Assembly: GCF_009601505.1 (NCBI RefSeq) | Contig: NZ_WITC01000100.1 | Coordinates: 1-64,000, forward strand | Direction: 5' to 3' | Length of the DNA stretch: 64,000 nt | DNA from: Sinorhizobium terangae | GTDB lineage: Bacteria; Pseudomonadota; Alphaproteobacteria; Rhizobiales; Rhizobiaceae | Part shown: positions 26,164-35,273 of the stretch, one piece after another | How the letters are laid out: the number at the start of each line of letters is the position of its first letter | Position numbering within the stretch: the first letter of the stretch is position 1 | Notes under the pieces: generated by a model | Database searches by the model: none | Seen by the model: the letters and a program-made list of their open reading frames with translations, nothing else | What the model was told of the DNA's origin: nothing | Position numbers and translations under genes: made by a program

Positions 26164-28755
26164 GGGAAGCTGCCCGGCGAGACGGCTCTGCCAATCGGCC
26201 AAGCCAACGCCGCCGTCCGTGAGCTGCGCCCACAGCTTCATGAGGCGGCGCTGGCCAGACCAGGCCGCCATGCCCAGCGCTATCCCGCCGACGATGGAGA
26301 ACAGCGAATAAACCGTTGACGACACCAGCGGCTGCACTGGCAGCAGCAGGAGTTCCGGCGCGAAACGATGCAGAATGTAGATATGAAAACCGGCGGCCGA
26401 GACGGGCAGGATCAGCTTCGCGCTCCATTGCGGCATCCTGACGTGCGGCAGGAACAACAGGGCGGCAAGGACCGCGATCTGCAGCAGATACTTGATCTTT
26501 GTGCCGATCCACACGCCTTCATATAGCCCGAAGAACAAGAAGATGCCGGCTCCGGCCAGCATCAGGACGCCGCGCTCGAGAGTAGTACTGGCGATCGCAG
26601 CGCACCAGCCGATGACCGCCAGATAGAAAATCCACGGCAGCGTGAAAATCTGGCGGTTGCCCATCTCGACGACCAGCGGCAATGCCAGGCGGGCGAGGAG
26701 CGCTGCTGCGAGCAACGCCATTCCGAACGCGTAGGGTCTTAAGGCAGCCGCACGCCGGACCGATGGCACTGCGAACAAACCCGCGAACACGACGAGCATC
26801 TGGCAGTACGCCTCGATGAACCAATAGAGGTAAGGGACCATGCTGTGGCGTTCTGGATCGGCAAAACCGAAATTGCCGACGAGGAACACGGACGCCCAGG
26901 GCACCTCCCCCCAGACAAGGGCGTAGGCTGCGACGATCAGATAATAGGGAACGAGGATCTGCGTAAGCGGCCGCAAAAACCGCAGCACCGCGCCGGACAG
27001 CAACACGCCACGCTGGAAGCGCGCAAGGCCGAAGCCCGCGAGGATCACCATTGCCGCGGATCCGCCGGGGATAGGCCACAGGGTCTCGTGGTGCAGGACG
27101 ACAAGCAGGATCGCCAATGCCCGGATGAGCAAGTCGGTGGCGATGCGCCTGCCTTTGGTTTCGCGCTGCCCCAGCGGCGCAAGCTCGGCGACCGACATTT
27201 TCTCCCAGGCCTCGGGCACATCGCCAAGAAGCTTCTCCAGGCCGATCGAAAGCTGGACGAAACGCAGCGAGTCGCCGCCAAGCGACAGGAAGCTGTCGCC
27301 GGGTCGAACCTTTTTCGTGCAGAAGACCTGGTTGAAAAGCGCCTCGATACCGTCCTCGCCCGCGGTGGAGCCGATGTCCCCCTTCATCGCCTTGCGGAGA
27401 GCTTCGTAATCGATCTTGCCGGAAGCGAGCCGCGGCAGCGCATCGACGCGCGAAGCCTCCACCTGCAAAAAGGTCAATCCGCTTGCGGCAGCCAGCATTC
27501 CACGGATTTCGTCGCGATCGCGCGTTCCAACATAGAAGGCATGGACGCAGCTATCGTCACCAACGACGGCTGCCGTGACGCCCCGGCGCTCGAGCGTCAC
27601 CTCCAGACTGTCGTGTGCGATCCGCAGGCCGGCGATTTTCGATATCCGCTTCATCCGCCCGATGATCCGGAAGAAACCGTCGGCGTCCTTCGTCGCCAGA
27701 TCGCCGGTGCGCAATTCGGCAAACTCGCATCCGCGCGCAAGGTCCGCGCGCGAGGAAGCGTAGCCCATCATCACGTTCGGTCCCCGATAGACGAGCTCGC
27801 CCGGCATATCCGTGCCGGTGACCAATTGGCCCCCGTCATTCTCGATGCTCAGGCTCCCGCCCGGTATGGCGATGCCGATCAGGTCTTCCCTGCCCCTGAG
27901 GCGATCAGGGGGAACATAGGCCATGCGGGCGGTCGCTTCGGTCTGGCCGTACATCACGAAAAAGGAAGCGCCCCGCGCGGTGAGGTGTTCGTTGTAGAGA
28001 CGAACCTTCTCGGACGCCAAACGTCCTCCGGCGACAGTCATGAAGCGCAGGTCTGGAAATTCGCGCTCGCGGAAACCCACCTTTTCCAGAAGATCGTAAG
28101 AGTAGGGAACGCCTGAAAGATTGGTGCTGCGGCTTTCGGCGAGCCCGTCGAGGAAACCGTCATCGAGGATGGAGGAGCCCGGAGCATAAAGGCTTGCGCC
28201 GGCCGACAAGTGGGCGTTCAGCACAGATAGGCCATAGGAATAGTGGAACGGCAGGATGAGGCAGCTTCGATCCGAAGCTTTGAGGCCCAGATAATCGGCG
28301 ATCGAATGTGCATTCGACTGAATGTTCGCGGCAGACAGTCTCACGCATTTGCCGTGCCCGGTGCTGCCGGATGTCGAGAGCAGGACCGCAAGATCCGGAT
28401 GAAGCTGTGTCTTGCTTCCCGCCGAACGTTCCGTCCGCCAGCGGCCGTCACAACGGCGATAGCAAAACTCCGGCTCCAGAAATGTTCGGTCTGGAGTGCC
28501 GGGGCCCTGGATGGCAATCACATGTCCGGCTTTAAGCGCCGCAAGGTAGGCAACGATGGCGTGTTCCGAGAGATCCGCCTCCAGCATGACCAGCCCGCGT
28601 TCACCGCGCCAATGCGACGCCCGACGATCGACGCGCTCGGCCAGATCGCGATAGCTTACGGTCCGCCCTCCGGGAAACAGCAGTGCCGGCCGTTCTCCCC
28701 AGGCGGCCAGATTCGCAGCGAAGAAGGGGAAATTCGACAAATCGCCTGCGCTCAA
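26104..28755 (-). CDS. Fused AMP-ligase / carrier protein / membrane acyltransferase
   Basis: 883 residues in three parts. (1) Residues 1-460: adenylation domain with LSTSGSTGHGK (126-136), YGQTEAT (269-275), LRTGD (348-352) and catalytic Lys447 in ASGKIDY. (2) About 465-530: acyl/peptidyl carrier with Ser495 in LGGDSL as phosphopantetheine site. (3) About 540-860: hydrophobic acyltransferase-3-like domain starting RALAILLVVLHHE, about ten membrane segments. I infer that an acid is activated, loaded on the carrier and passed to the membrane domain for attachment to an envelope target; substrate and acceptor unknown. No adjacent biosynthetic genes. Its 3' end overlaps dinB. Confidence 0.82.
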   Translation of the reverse strand: MSAGDLSNFPFFAANLAAWGERPALLFPGGRTVSYRDLAERVDRRASHWRGERGLVMLEADLSEHAIVAYLAALKAGHVIAIQGPGTPDRTFLEPEFCYRRCDGRWRTERSAGSKTQLHPDLAVLLSTSGSTGHGKCVRLSAANIQSNAHSIADYLGLKASDRSCLILPFHYSYGLSVLNAHLSAGASLYAPGSSILDDGFLDGLAESRSTNLSGVPYSYDLLEKVGFREREFPDLRFMTVAGGRLASEKVRLYNEHLTARGASFFVMYGQTEATARMAYVPPDRLRGREDLIGIAIPGGSLSIENDGGQLVTGTDMPGELVYRGPNVMMGYASSRADLARGCEFAELRTGDLATKDADGFFRIIGRMKRISKIAGLRIAHDSLEVTLERRGVTAAVVGDDSCVHAFYVGTRDRDEIRGMLAAASGLTFLQVEASRVDALPRLASGKIDYEALRKAMKGDIGSTAGEDGIEALFNQVFCTKKVRPGDSFLSLGGDSLRFVQLSIGLEKLLGDVPEAWEKMSVAELAPLGQRETKGRRIATDLLIRALAILLVVLHHETLWPIPGGSAAMVILAGFGLARFQRGVLLSGAVLRFLRPLTQILVPYYLIVAAYALVWGEVPWASVFLVGNFGFADPERHSMVPYLYWFIEAYCQMLVVFAGLFAVPSVRRAAALRPYAFGMALLAAALLARLALPLVVEMGNRQIFTLPWIFYLAVIGWCAAIASTTLERGVLMLAGAGIFLFFGLYEGVWIGTKIKYLLQIAVLAALLFLPHVRMPQWSAKLILPVSAAGFHIYILHRFAPELLLLPVQPLVSSTVYSLFSIVGGIALGMAAWSGQRRLMKLWAQLTDGGVGLADWQSRLAGQLPSVRPLLAIGPQEENQVQRQ

Positions 28756-29006
28756 AACCGCCTCCTATTTCAGCGAGGCGGCATATAATTGCTGACTTTA
28801 ATAGTCAAGTATAAGGCGGTGGCAAAAATGATAAGTTCTGTGACAATCGGTGCGGCAAACAGCAGCACCGACCACCTCGGCGGAACCGATCATGATTCAG
28901 CAACCATATCGTGCATTTTGCTCCCATTGCCCGGTTATTTTCAGGATCTCTTAAATTCGCGCCAAGGATAGTGCGGAGCGAGTTCGACAGTATCAAAGGC
29001 ACCGTA
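28756..29006. other. Divergent intergenic region
   Basis: 251 bases between the start of the fusion gene (minus) and the GGDEF-like gene (plus). AT-rich stretches around 28785-28820 may carry promoter elements; I see no clear operator or RNA. Confidence 0.4.
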
Positions 29007-30086
29007 ATGACCCAGCATCCTCCAACGGCGCGCGCCCGATCGCAGGCACGAAATGCAGCGATCATCCAGAAACTGGCGCATTCCATGATGCGGCTCGGCG
29101 TTTCTGTCCTCCCCCGCAATTACGAGCTGATTTATGAAGCGCTGTCCGGTCAGATGCCGCAATTGTCGTGCGATCTCGCGGCGCTGGGTCCGGAGCCGAC
29201 GCAAGAGGCGCTGGACGAACTTGGCATCAAGCACAAACTGGTCGGCCACAGCGCGCTTGCGGCCGACCGCGCACGGGCGGAGGCGCAACAGACACTCGGC
29301 GAACTGACGACGATGTTCGCCGACGCGCTGGCGCGAAAGCACGCCTTCAATGGTCAACTGCAGCGGTTCGCCGCTCGCCTTGCCTCCGATCCGGTCGCAA
29401 CCATGTCGGAATTCGCCGATGAGGCGGCACGGCTACGCGACGCAGCAGGGCTGCTGATGAATGAGGAAACCGCGCTGCGCGCTGCGATAGAGATGCATTC
29501 TCAACGCTTGGGCGAGTTGGAAGGCGATCTGGAAGAAAGCCGCATGGCTCTTAACCGGGATCGACTGACCGGTCTTCCGAACCAGGCGGCCCTTTCGAAA
29601 AGGCTTAACGCCGTTTTCGAGATTGAGCGATCCGGCCAGTCCGCCGCACTTGTCCTGGTAACGGTTGAGGGATTGCGTGACCTTGGAGAACAACATGGCA
29701 GCGCACTGGCGCAAAAGGTGCTGAGCGAGCTCGCCACCGTCTTCCGCAAGACGATCAAGAAAAATGACTTCGTTGCACGGGTCGGCCTGCAGGAGTTTGC
29801 TTTCGTCTGCTACGACGTCACCGCGGAAAATGCCGAGACGATTGCGCGGCGTATCCATCAAAGTGTCGCGGAGCTGGCGATCACTCCCCCCGGCCGCGCG
29901 TTCACAAGCGAAACACTCTCCCTTTCCGCCGGCATTGCGCTGACCCCGGCCGCAACGAGCGCCACTGAATTGCTGGGCCAGGCCGAACTTGCATTGACTT
30001 CGGCGCGGGCGCAGGGCGGCATTCGGGTCTATTCGTCAGATATCGAAAAGACGGGCGGCAAGGCCTGTGTGCCGGCTGCCGCCTGA
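29007..30086 (+). CDS. Degenerate GGDEF domain protein
   Basis: 359 residues. The N-terminal helical sensor-like region contains MMRLGVSVLPRNYELIYEAL, a start seen in many proteobacterial GGDEF proteins. Coiled coil follows to about 180. The GGDEF domain begins DRLTGLPN (185-192), but the signature is RVGLQEF (258-264), GLQEF instead of GGDEF. The first metal Asp is also changed, so cyclase activity is unlikely; it may sense c-di-GMP/GTP or act by protein contact. No EAL domain, no membrane segment. The ATG at 29007 is preferred to the one at 28911. Confidence 0.85.
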   Translation: MTQHPPTARARSQARNAAIIQKLAHSMMRLGVSVLPRNYELIYEALSGQMPQLSCDLAALGPEPTQEALDELGIKHKLVGHSALAADRARAEAQQTLGELTTMFADALARKHAFNGQLQRFAARLASDPVATMSEFADEAARLRDAAGLLMNEETALRAAIEMHSQRLGELEGDLEESRMALNRDRLTGLPNQAALSKRLNAVFEIERSGQSAALVLVTVEGLRDLGEQHGSALAQKVLSELATVFRKTIKKNDFVARVGLQEFAFVCYDVTAENAETIARRIHQSVAELAITPPGRAFTSETLSLSAGIALTPAATSATELLGQAELALTSARAQGGIRVYSSDIEKTGGKACVPAAA

Positions 30087-30106
30087 CGGCCATCGCCAAA
30101 TAAAAA

Positions 30107-30141
30107 GCGACCCGGCTCCACGCACAGCGGGACCGGGTCGC
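30107..30141 (-). terminator. Rho-independent terminator
   Basis: GCGACCCGG (30107-30115) and CCGGGTCGC (30133-30141). On the minus strand the stem is followed by TTTTT, so it best serves the small secreted gene at 30162; it may also stop transcription from the GGDEF-like gene. Confidence 0.8.
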
Positions 30142-30161
30142 TCGGTTCACCTATTGGCAGA

Positions 30162-30446
30162 TTAACGGGCGTTCTGTTCGTCTGCGGCCGGGACGTTCAC
30201 GGCTGCGCGGCCATTGACAATTGCGCCGGTCGACGCCGCATCGACGGACTTGTTGTCAACGCCGGCATAAAATTCACCATTGTCGGCGGTGCTCGCCGAA
30301 ACGCCGGTACCGGCCGAGGCCGCCGCGCGGCCCGTGAAAAGCGGAGTCGAGCTGACGCCTTTGTAGTAGCTGCCGCCGGCGCTTGCCGTGGAGGCGACGC
30401 CAGTCACAGCGACGGCAACAAGAAGGGCTGCAATGGATTTATTCAT
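30162..30446 (-). CDS. Small secreted repeat protein, GGSYY family, copy 2
   Basis: 94 residues: signal peptide (IAALLVAVAVTGVASTASA) then a short low-complexity mature part. It opens with GGSYYKGVSSTPLFTGRAA and has a second, similar block NGEFYAGVDN in the middle. Clearly paralogous to the 94-residue gene just upstream (GGSYYEGVSDKPLFTDRA). I do not know the function; periplasmic or surface location is inferred. Ends at a terminator. Confidence 0.7.
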   Translation of the reverse strand: MNKSIAALLVAVAVTGVASTASAGGSYYKGVSSTPLFTGRAAASAGTGVSASTADNGEFYAGVDNKSVDAASTGAIVNGRAAVNVPAADEQNAR

Positions 30447-30521
30447 GGGATTGTTCCTTGCTGAAATGGGGTGCGGGCGCGGCGCTCTCGCGCCGTGCCC
30501 GCGCTTGGGAGGCGGCCTGCG

Positions 30522-30806
30522 TTAGCGGCTGATGCCCTGATAATATTCACCGTCGCCGCCCGAAACGTAGGCAGGCTGCGAGCCAAAGCTCGATACCGAA
30601 CCGGTGGACGTGCGGTCGAGGGAGCCGTTGCGGCCGCGGACGGCAGCGCCCGTTGCCTCACGCGCCTTGGGTGCGCGGTCGGTGAACAGCGGCTTGTCGC
30701 TGACGCCTTCATAGTAGCTGCCGCCAGCAAAGGCGGCGGATGCGCCGCCGAGAACGGCAGTGGCAACCAGGGCTACAGCAAGCGCAGTATGGATTGCATT
30801 CCTCAT
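30522..30806 (-). CDS. Small secreted repeat protein, GGSYY family, copy 1
   Basis: 94 residues: signal peptide (HTALAVALVATAVLGGASAAFA), then GGSYYEGVSDKPLFTDRA and, at the very C-terminus, a second block DGEYYQGIS. Same size and same opening as its neighbour, 75 bases downstream, so a tandem duplication. The start at 30806 (MRNAIHT) puts AGGAGAG seven bases upstream; the ATG at 30812 would leave no spacing. Function unknown. Confidence 0.7.
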   Translation of the reverse strand: MRNAIHTALAVALVATAVLGGASAAFAGGSYYEGVSDKPLFTDRAPKAREATGAAVRGRNGSLDRTSTGSVSSFGSQPAYVSGGDGEYYQGISR

Positions 30807-31122
30807 GATCATCTCTCCTGAGCGGTCGTTGCGTGAACGACGATTTCCTAAAGATGGCCGGAGCGGTTTCCTTCGAACGCGGTGGCCTTGCCGATAGCGT
30901 TCGGTGTGATCCGGTCGGTCGGAGGAGCTTGGGAGTGCTCTTCCACAATCTATGTGGTCCCTCATGATGATGTTTGGAAGTATTGATTATCAGAACACGT
31001 TGTCCACGATTCGATAACAATCGCCCCTTGAAATACGCAACCGGGGTCCCATCGCGTGACAGGCACGGATGTCACTGCCGCACCCCTTGCCTTCCCGGAA
31101 AAGTCCGGGCAAAAGGCGCGGC
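30807..31122. other. Divergent intergenic region
   Basis: 316 bases between the small secreted genes (minus) and the ABC-F gene (plus). Holds both promoters. A small hairpin (CCCGGA/TCCGGG near 31095-31110) lies just before the ABC-F ribosome site AAAAGG and could affect its translation. No other feature seen. Confidence 0.4.
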
Positions 31123-33012
31123 ATGATCCAGATCGCCGGTCTTTCAGCCCGAATCGCGGGCCGTCTTCTCATCGAAAACGCTTCCGTGACGCTTCCGGCG
31201 GGCACGAAGGCAGGGCTCGTCGGACGCAACGGGGCAGGCAAATCGACGCTCTTCCGGGTGATTACCGGCGAGTTGTCGGCGGAAGCCGGCAGCGTGTCGT
31301 TGCCGAAAAACGCGCGCATCGGCCAGGTGGCGCAGGAGGCGCCCGGCACCGAGGAGCCGCTGATCGAGATCGTGCTCAAGGCGGACAAGGAACGCACGGC
31401 GCTTATCGCCGAGGCCGAGACCGCGACCGATCCGCACCGGATCGCGGAGATCCAGACGCGACTTGCCGACATCGGTGCCCACTCCGCGGAAGCGCGCGCG
31501 GCGAGCATTCTCGCCGGTCTCGGCTTCGACCATGAGGCGCAGCGGCGCCCTGCTTCATCCTTCTCCGGCGGCTGGCGTATGCGCGTGGCGCTTGCGGCCG
31601 TTCTCTTCTCCGAACCTGACCTGCTGCTTCTCGACGAGCCGACCAACTACCTCGACCTCGAAGGCACGTTATGGCTTGAGGACTATATCCGCCGCTATCC
31701 GCATACGGTCATCATCATCAGCCACGATCGTGACCTCCTGAACACTGCCGTCAACGCGATCGTTCACCTCGACCAGAAGAAGCTCACCTTCTATCGCGGC
31801 TCCTATGACCAGTTCGAGCGGCAGAAAGCGGAAGCCGACGAACTGCAGATGAAGGCGAAGGCCAAGAACGAAGCGGCGCGCAAGCATCTGCAAAGCTTCA
31901 TCGACCGCTTCAAAGCCAAGGCGTCGAAGGCCCGCCAGGCACAAAGCCGCGTCAAGGCGCTGGAGCGCATGGGCACTGTGGCGGCGGTCATCGAGGACCA
32001 CGTGCAGGGTTTTTCCTTTCCTGATCCTGAGAAACAGGTGGCTTCTCCGATCGTCGCCATTCAGGGCGGTGCAGTCGGCTACGAACCGGGCAAGCCGATC
32101 CTCAAGCGCCTCAATCTCCGCATCGACGCCGACGATCGCATCGCCTTGCTCGGCTCGAACGGCAACGGCAAGTCGACCTTTGCGAAATTCATCTCCGGCC
32201 GGCTCCAGGCGAAAGCCGGCGATGTTCGGATCGCCCCGGGGCTGAAGATCGGCTTCTTCGCCCAGCACCAGCTTGACGACCTGGTGCCGACGCAAAGCGC
32301 GGTGGAGCACGTCCGCCGCCGCATGCCCGATGCGCCGGAAGCAAAGGTTCGCTCGCGCGTCGCACAAATGGGGCTTGTGACAGAAAAGATGGATACCGCC
32401 GCGAAGGATCTTTCCGGCGGCGAGAAGGCGCGGCTTCTGATGGGGCTTGCCGCCTTCGACGCGCCGAACCTCTTGATCCTCGACGAGCCGACCAACCATC
32501 TCGACATCGACAGCCGCAACGCACTGATCACCGCGCTCAACGACTATTCCGGTGCGGTCATCCTCATCTCGCACGACCGGCATCTGATCGAGGCCACTGC
32601 CGACCGGCTGTGGCTCGTGCGTGATGGAACCGTGGCCAGCTACGATGGCGACCTCGAAGACTACCGCGGCCTGATCGTCGGCGGCCCCAAGCCCCGGGAC
32701 GACAAGCCGAGGATCAATGGATCGGACGAGGCCCTGTCGAAAGCCGATCAGCGCAAGGTCAATGCCGACAAGCGCGCGTCGCTGGCGCCTCTCAAGAAAA
32801 AGATAAACGAGATCGAATCGTTGACGGGGAAACTGGAGAAACTGATTCAAGCACTTGATGCCGAACTTGCAGATCCGGGTCTGTACGAAAAGGCGCCGGC
32901 AAAGGCCGCGCAGAAGGCCAAGGAGCGCGCAGATGCCGCCGCGAAACTGGCCGAGGCGGAGGAGCAGTGGCTGGAGCTGTCGACCGAATACGAAGAGGCG
33001 ATGATCAGTTGA
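31123..33012 (+). CDS. ABC-F family ATPase (Uup/EttA-like)
   Basis: 629 residues with two ABC domains in one chain and no membrane part. Walker A: GRNGAGKST and GSNGNGKST; signatures FSGGWRMRV and LSGGEKARL; Walker B LLLLDEPTNYLDL and LLILDEPTNHLDI. Linker of charged helices between the domains (about 240-300), plus a C-terminal coiled coil (about 540-629) as in Uup. ABC-F proteins act on ribosomes as translation factors. The ATG at 31123 (MIQIAGLSARI) begins the first domain exactly; an ATG at 31069 is less likely. Confidence 0.92.
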   Translation: MIQIAGLSARIAGRLLIENASVTLPAGTKAGLVGRNGAGKSTLFRVITGELSAEAGSVSLPKNARIGQVAQEAPGTEEPLIEIVLKADKERTALIAEAETATDPHRIAEIQTRLADIGAHSAEARAASILAGLGFDHEAQRRPASSFSGGWRMRVALAAVLFSEPDLLLLDEPTNYLDLEGTLWLEDYIRRYPHTVIIISHDRDLLNTAVNAIVHLDQKKLTFYRGSYDQFERQKAEADELQMKAKAKNEAARKHLQSFIDRFKAKASKARQAQSRVKALERMGTVAAVIEDHVQGFSFPDPEKQVASPIVAIQGGAVGYEPGKPILKRLNLRIDADDRIALLGSNGNGKSTFAKFISGRLQAKAGDVRIAPGLKIGFFAQHQLDDLVPTQSAVEHVRRRMPDAPEAKVRSRVAQMGLVTEKMDTAAKDLSGGEKARLLMGLAAFDAPNLLILDEPTNHLDIDSRNALITALNDYSGAVILISHDRHLIEATADRLWLVRDGTVASYDGDLEDYRGLIVGGPKPRDDKPRINGSDEALSKADQRKVNADKRASLAPLKKKINEIESLTGKLEKLIQALDAELADPGLYEKAPAKAAQKAKERADAAAKLAEAEEQWLELSTEYEEAMIS

Positions 33013-33078
33013 TCCGCTCCGATTTCCTCAAAGCGGAATCGACTTGAGGAGCCATGCAGCAATACGGCGATACTGTAA

Positions 33079-33921
33079 TCAACCAAGCTCGAATGTGGTG
33101 ATGCCGTAGATCCGCCCCAGAGGAAGATCCGGTGCCGGACCGCGGTACATGCGGGCGGTTTCGAAGACCGGCTTCATGTTGTACCGTTCGCAAAGTGCCT
33201 TGGCGGACGCGTTCGGCTCGGGGATGTCGAGATAGATCTGAGTGCCTTTGGCATCTGCGGCAAGTTTGCGAAAAATGAGATCGGCGCCGGTCTCCGTGTC
33301 GGCGAAGAGCGGGCCGATCTTGAACCCCTCGCGACAGGCCCGCAGCGTTCCATAGCCGGTGATCGTTCCATCCCGGAGCAGCACGACGCTTCGGCGCGTC
33401 TTCAACTGCTTCGTCCATTCACGCAGAAACGCGTCGCGGCTTGCCGGATTGAAACCGCGATCATACTCGATCAAGGCAGGCGCATGAATTGGCGCCGCGT
33501 CGATCAGGTTCGTTCCCGGCGGCTCCTTCACGTCGACAGCGCCGCCATAGCGGATATTCGCGTGAGACCGGACGAAGCCCGATTTTCGATAGTTCTCCTG
33601 CTGCGCCACCACACCGTCGAGCCCAATGGTCCGTTCGCCCGCTTCGGCAATCGCGCGCTTCCACAGAGCCAGGCCAATGCCCCTGCCACGATATGCAGGG
33701 TGAGCGACGTAAAAACCAAGAAACGCGTAGTCGGTGCCGTAACGCACGAGGGAGATCGCCGCAGCAAGCGTGTCTTCCTCGGTCGAAACCCAATAGCCTT
33801 CTGGGTCTGCCGCCCAGAAAGCGTTGGCATCCTCCAGTCCGGGGTTCCATCCCTCTTTCGCAGCCCAGTCGATGATCGTGTCGAGTTCGGCGCGCGTAGC
33901 GTGGCGAATGGTTTGTGTCAT
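33079..33921 (-). CDS. GNAT N-acetyltransferase with C-terminal Acetyltransf_18-like domain
   Basis: 280 residues. The N-terminal GNAT domain has the acetyl-CoA loop in HPAYRGRGIGLALWKRAI and GLDGVVAQQENYRKSGF. The C-terminal half (about 150-280) resembles the second domain of YitH-type proteins. Substrate unknown. Convergent with the ABC-F gene (67 bases between stops). Confidence 0.85.
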   Translation of the reverse strand: MTQTIRHATRAELDTIIDWAAKEGWNPGLEDANAFWAADPEGYWVSTEEDTLAAAISLVRYGTDYAFLGFYVAHPAYRGRGIGLALWKRAIAEAGERTIGLDGVVAQQENYRKSGFVRSHANIRYGGAVDVKEPPGTNLIDAAPIHAPALIEYDRGFNPASRDAFLREWTKQLKTRRSVVLLRDGTITGYGTLRACREGFKIGPLFADTETGADLIFRKLAADAKGTQIYLDIPEPNASAKALCERYNMKPVFETARMYRGPAPDLPLGRIYGITTFELG

Positions 33922-34121
33922 TGCAAATCCTCAACAACCCGCTTTAGGGTACCGATACCGTCTGCCGGCGAACAGCCAGTTTATCCTCGCCGGCGGCAAG
34001 GGACGCCGATATCTTGTGCAATCCGCGTGACACCGTGATGCACGCCCGAACCGCGCTTGCCCGCCGCCTTCAATCTGCTACAAGGATCGAGAATAAATCA
34101 TACTAATCCGAGCGAAGCACC

Positions 34122-35048
34122 ATGACCCCCATTCAAATTGCGATTGTCGGCGTCGGCAAGATCGTGCGCGATCAGCACCTGCCGGCCATTTCAAGGAACG
34201 CCGACTACCGGCTGATCGCGGCGGCAAGCCGCCACGGAACGGTCGACGGCATCGACAATTTCAAGTCCATCGAGGCCATGCTGGAGGCAGTGACGGCAAT
34301 CGACGCTGTCTCGCTGTGCATGCCGCCGCAATACCGCTATGAGGCGGCACATGTGGCGCTCCAGGCCGGCAAGCACGTCTTCCTCGAAAAGCCCCCGGGG
34401 GCGACCTTGAGCGAGGTTGCCGATCTCGAGGCGTTGGCGGTGGCAAAGGGCGTTTCGCTCTTTGCAAGCTGGCATTCGCGCTATGCGCCGGCGGTCGAAG
34501 CCGCAAAGGCGTTCCTTGAGTCGACCGCGACCCGCAGCGTCAAGATCATCTGGAAGGAAGATGTCCGCCACTGGCACCCGAATCAGGAATGGATCTGGGC
34601 AGCCGGCGGCCTCGGCGTCTTCGACCCGGGCATCAATGCGCTCTCGATCATTACGCATATCCTGCCCCGTCCAATCTTCATCACCTCGGCGACGCTCGAG
34701 TTTCCGGAGAACCGCGACGCGCCGATTGCGGCGACGATCGCTTTCAGCGACGCGGGCAAGCTCAGCGTTTCGGCGGAATTCGACTGGCGCCAGACAGGCA
34801 AGCAGAGCTGGGATATCGTCGCGGAAACCGATGCCGGCGAGATGGTTCTCTCCGAAGGAGGCGCCAAACTGGCCATCGACGGCAAGCTCGTGCATGAGGA
34901 GCCAGAGCAGGAATATCCTATGCTGTACCGGCGCTTTGCCGAACTCATCAAGGCCGGCAAATCCGACGTCGATCTGGCACCACTGCGTCACGTCGCCGAC
35001 GCCTTCATGCTCGGCCGCCGCAAGTTCGTGGAAGCGTTCCACGACTAG
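34122..35048 (+). CDS. Gfo/Idh/MocA oxidoreductase, D-galactose 1-dehydrogenase-like
   Basis: 308 residues. N-terminal Rossmann motif VGVGKIVRDQHLPAI and the family's EKPPGATLSE (Lys as catalytic residue), followed by an alpha/beta substrate domain with a WHSRYAPAVE segment. Similarity in feel to rhizobial galactose 1-dehydrogenase, which oxidises D-galactose to galactonolactone with NAD(P); this is recalled, not tested. Single gene, with a mosaic repeat right after it. Confidence 0.8.
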   Translation: MTPIQIAIVGVGKIVRDQHLPAISRNADYRLIAAASRHGTVDGIDNFKSIEAMLEAVTAIDAVSLCMPPQYRYEAAHVALQAGKHVFLEKPPGATLSEVADLEALAVAKGVSLFASWHSRYAPAVEAAKAFLESTATRSVKIIWKEDVRHWHPNQEWIWAAGGLGVFDPGINALSIITHILPRPIFITSATLEFPENRDAPIAATIAFSDAGKLSVSAEFDWRQTGKQSWDIVAETDAGEMVLSEGGAKLAIDGKLVHEEPEQEYPMLYRRFAELIKAGKSDVDLAPLRHVADAFMLGRRKFVEAFHD

Positions 35049-35091
35049 GATGATGTGGCGAGTGTGAGCGTGAATTCACGCCTAATCGTGA

Positions 35092-35255
35092 GTTGACCCC
35101 TCCCCAACCCCTCCCCACAAGGGGGAGGGGCTCGAAGAGCCGCACCCTCTCCTCGCTATCTCACCGTTTGCGCCAGTCTCGAAGTTGAAGAGGACGCAAC
35201 GGTGCGGCAGGCACCAAGCCCCTCACCCTTGCGGGAGGGGTGATATTGTACCTTC
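35092..35255. repeat. Mosaic intergenic repeat with nested inverted repeats
   Basis: Several stems in one spacer: CCCCTCCCC/GGGGAGGGG (35108-35116, 35122-35130), GGCTC/GAGCC (35129-35141), CCGCACC with GGTGCGG (35140-35146, 35201-35207), CCGTTTGCG with CGCAACGG, and a G-rich hairpin at 35217-35241. This architecture is typical of dispersed rhizobial intergenic elements. It separates convergent galactose-dehydrogenase-like and holC genes. Confidence 0.75.
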
Positions 35256-35273
35256 AATTGATGTGAGGATGGC

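Noticed and set aside
35092..35255. Terminator only
   Set aside because: More than a hairpin: several nested pairs over about 160 bases make a mosaic repeat the better reading.
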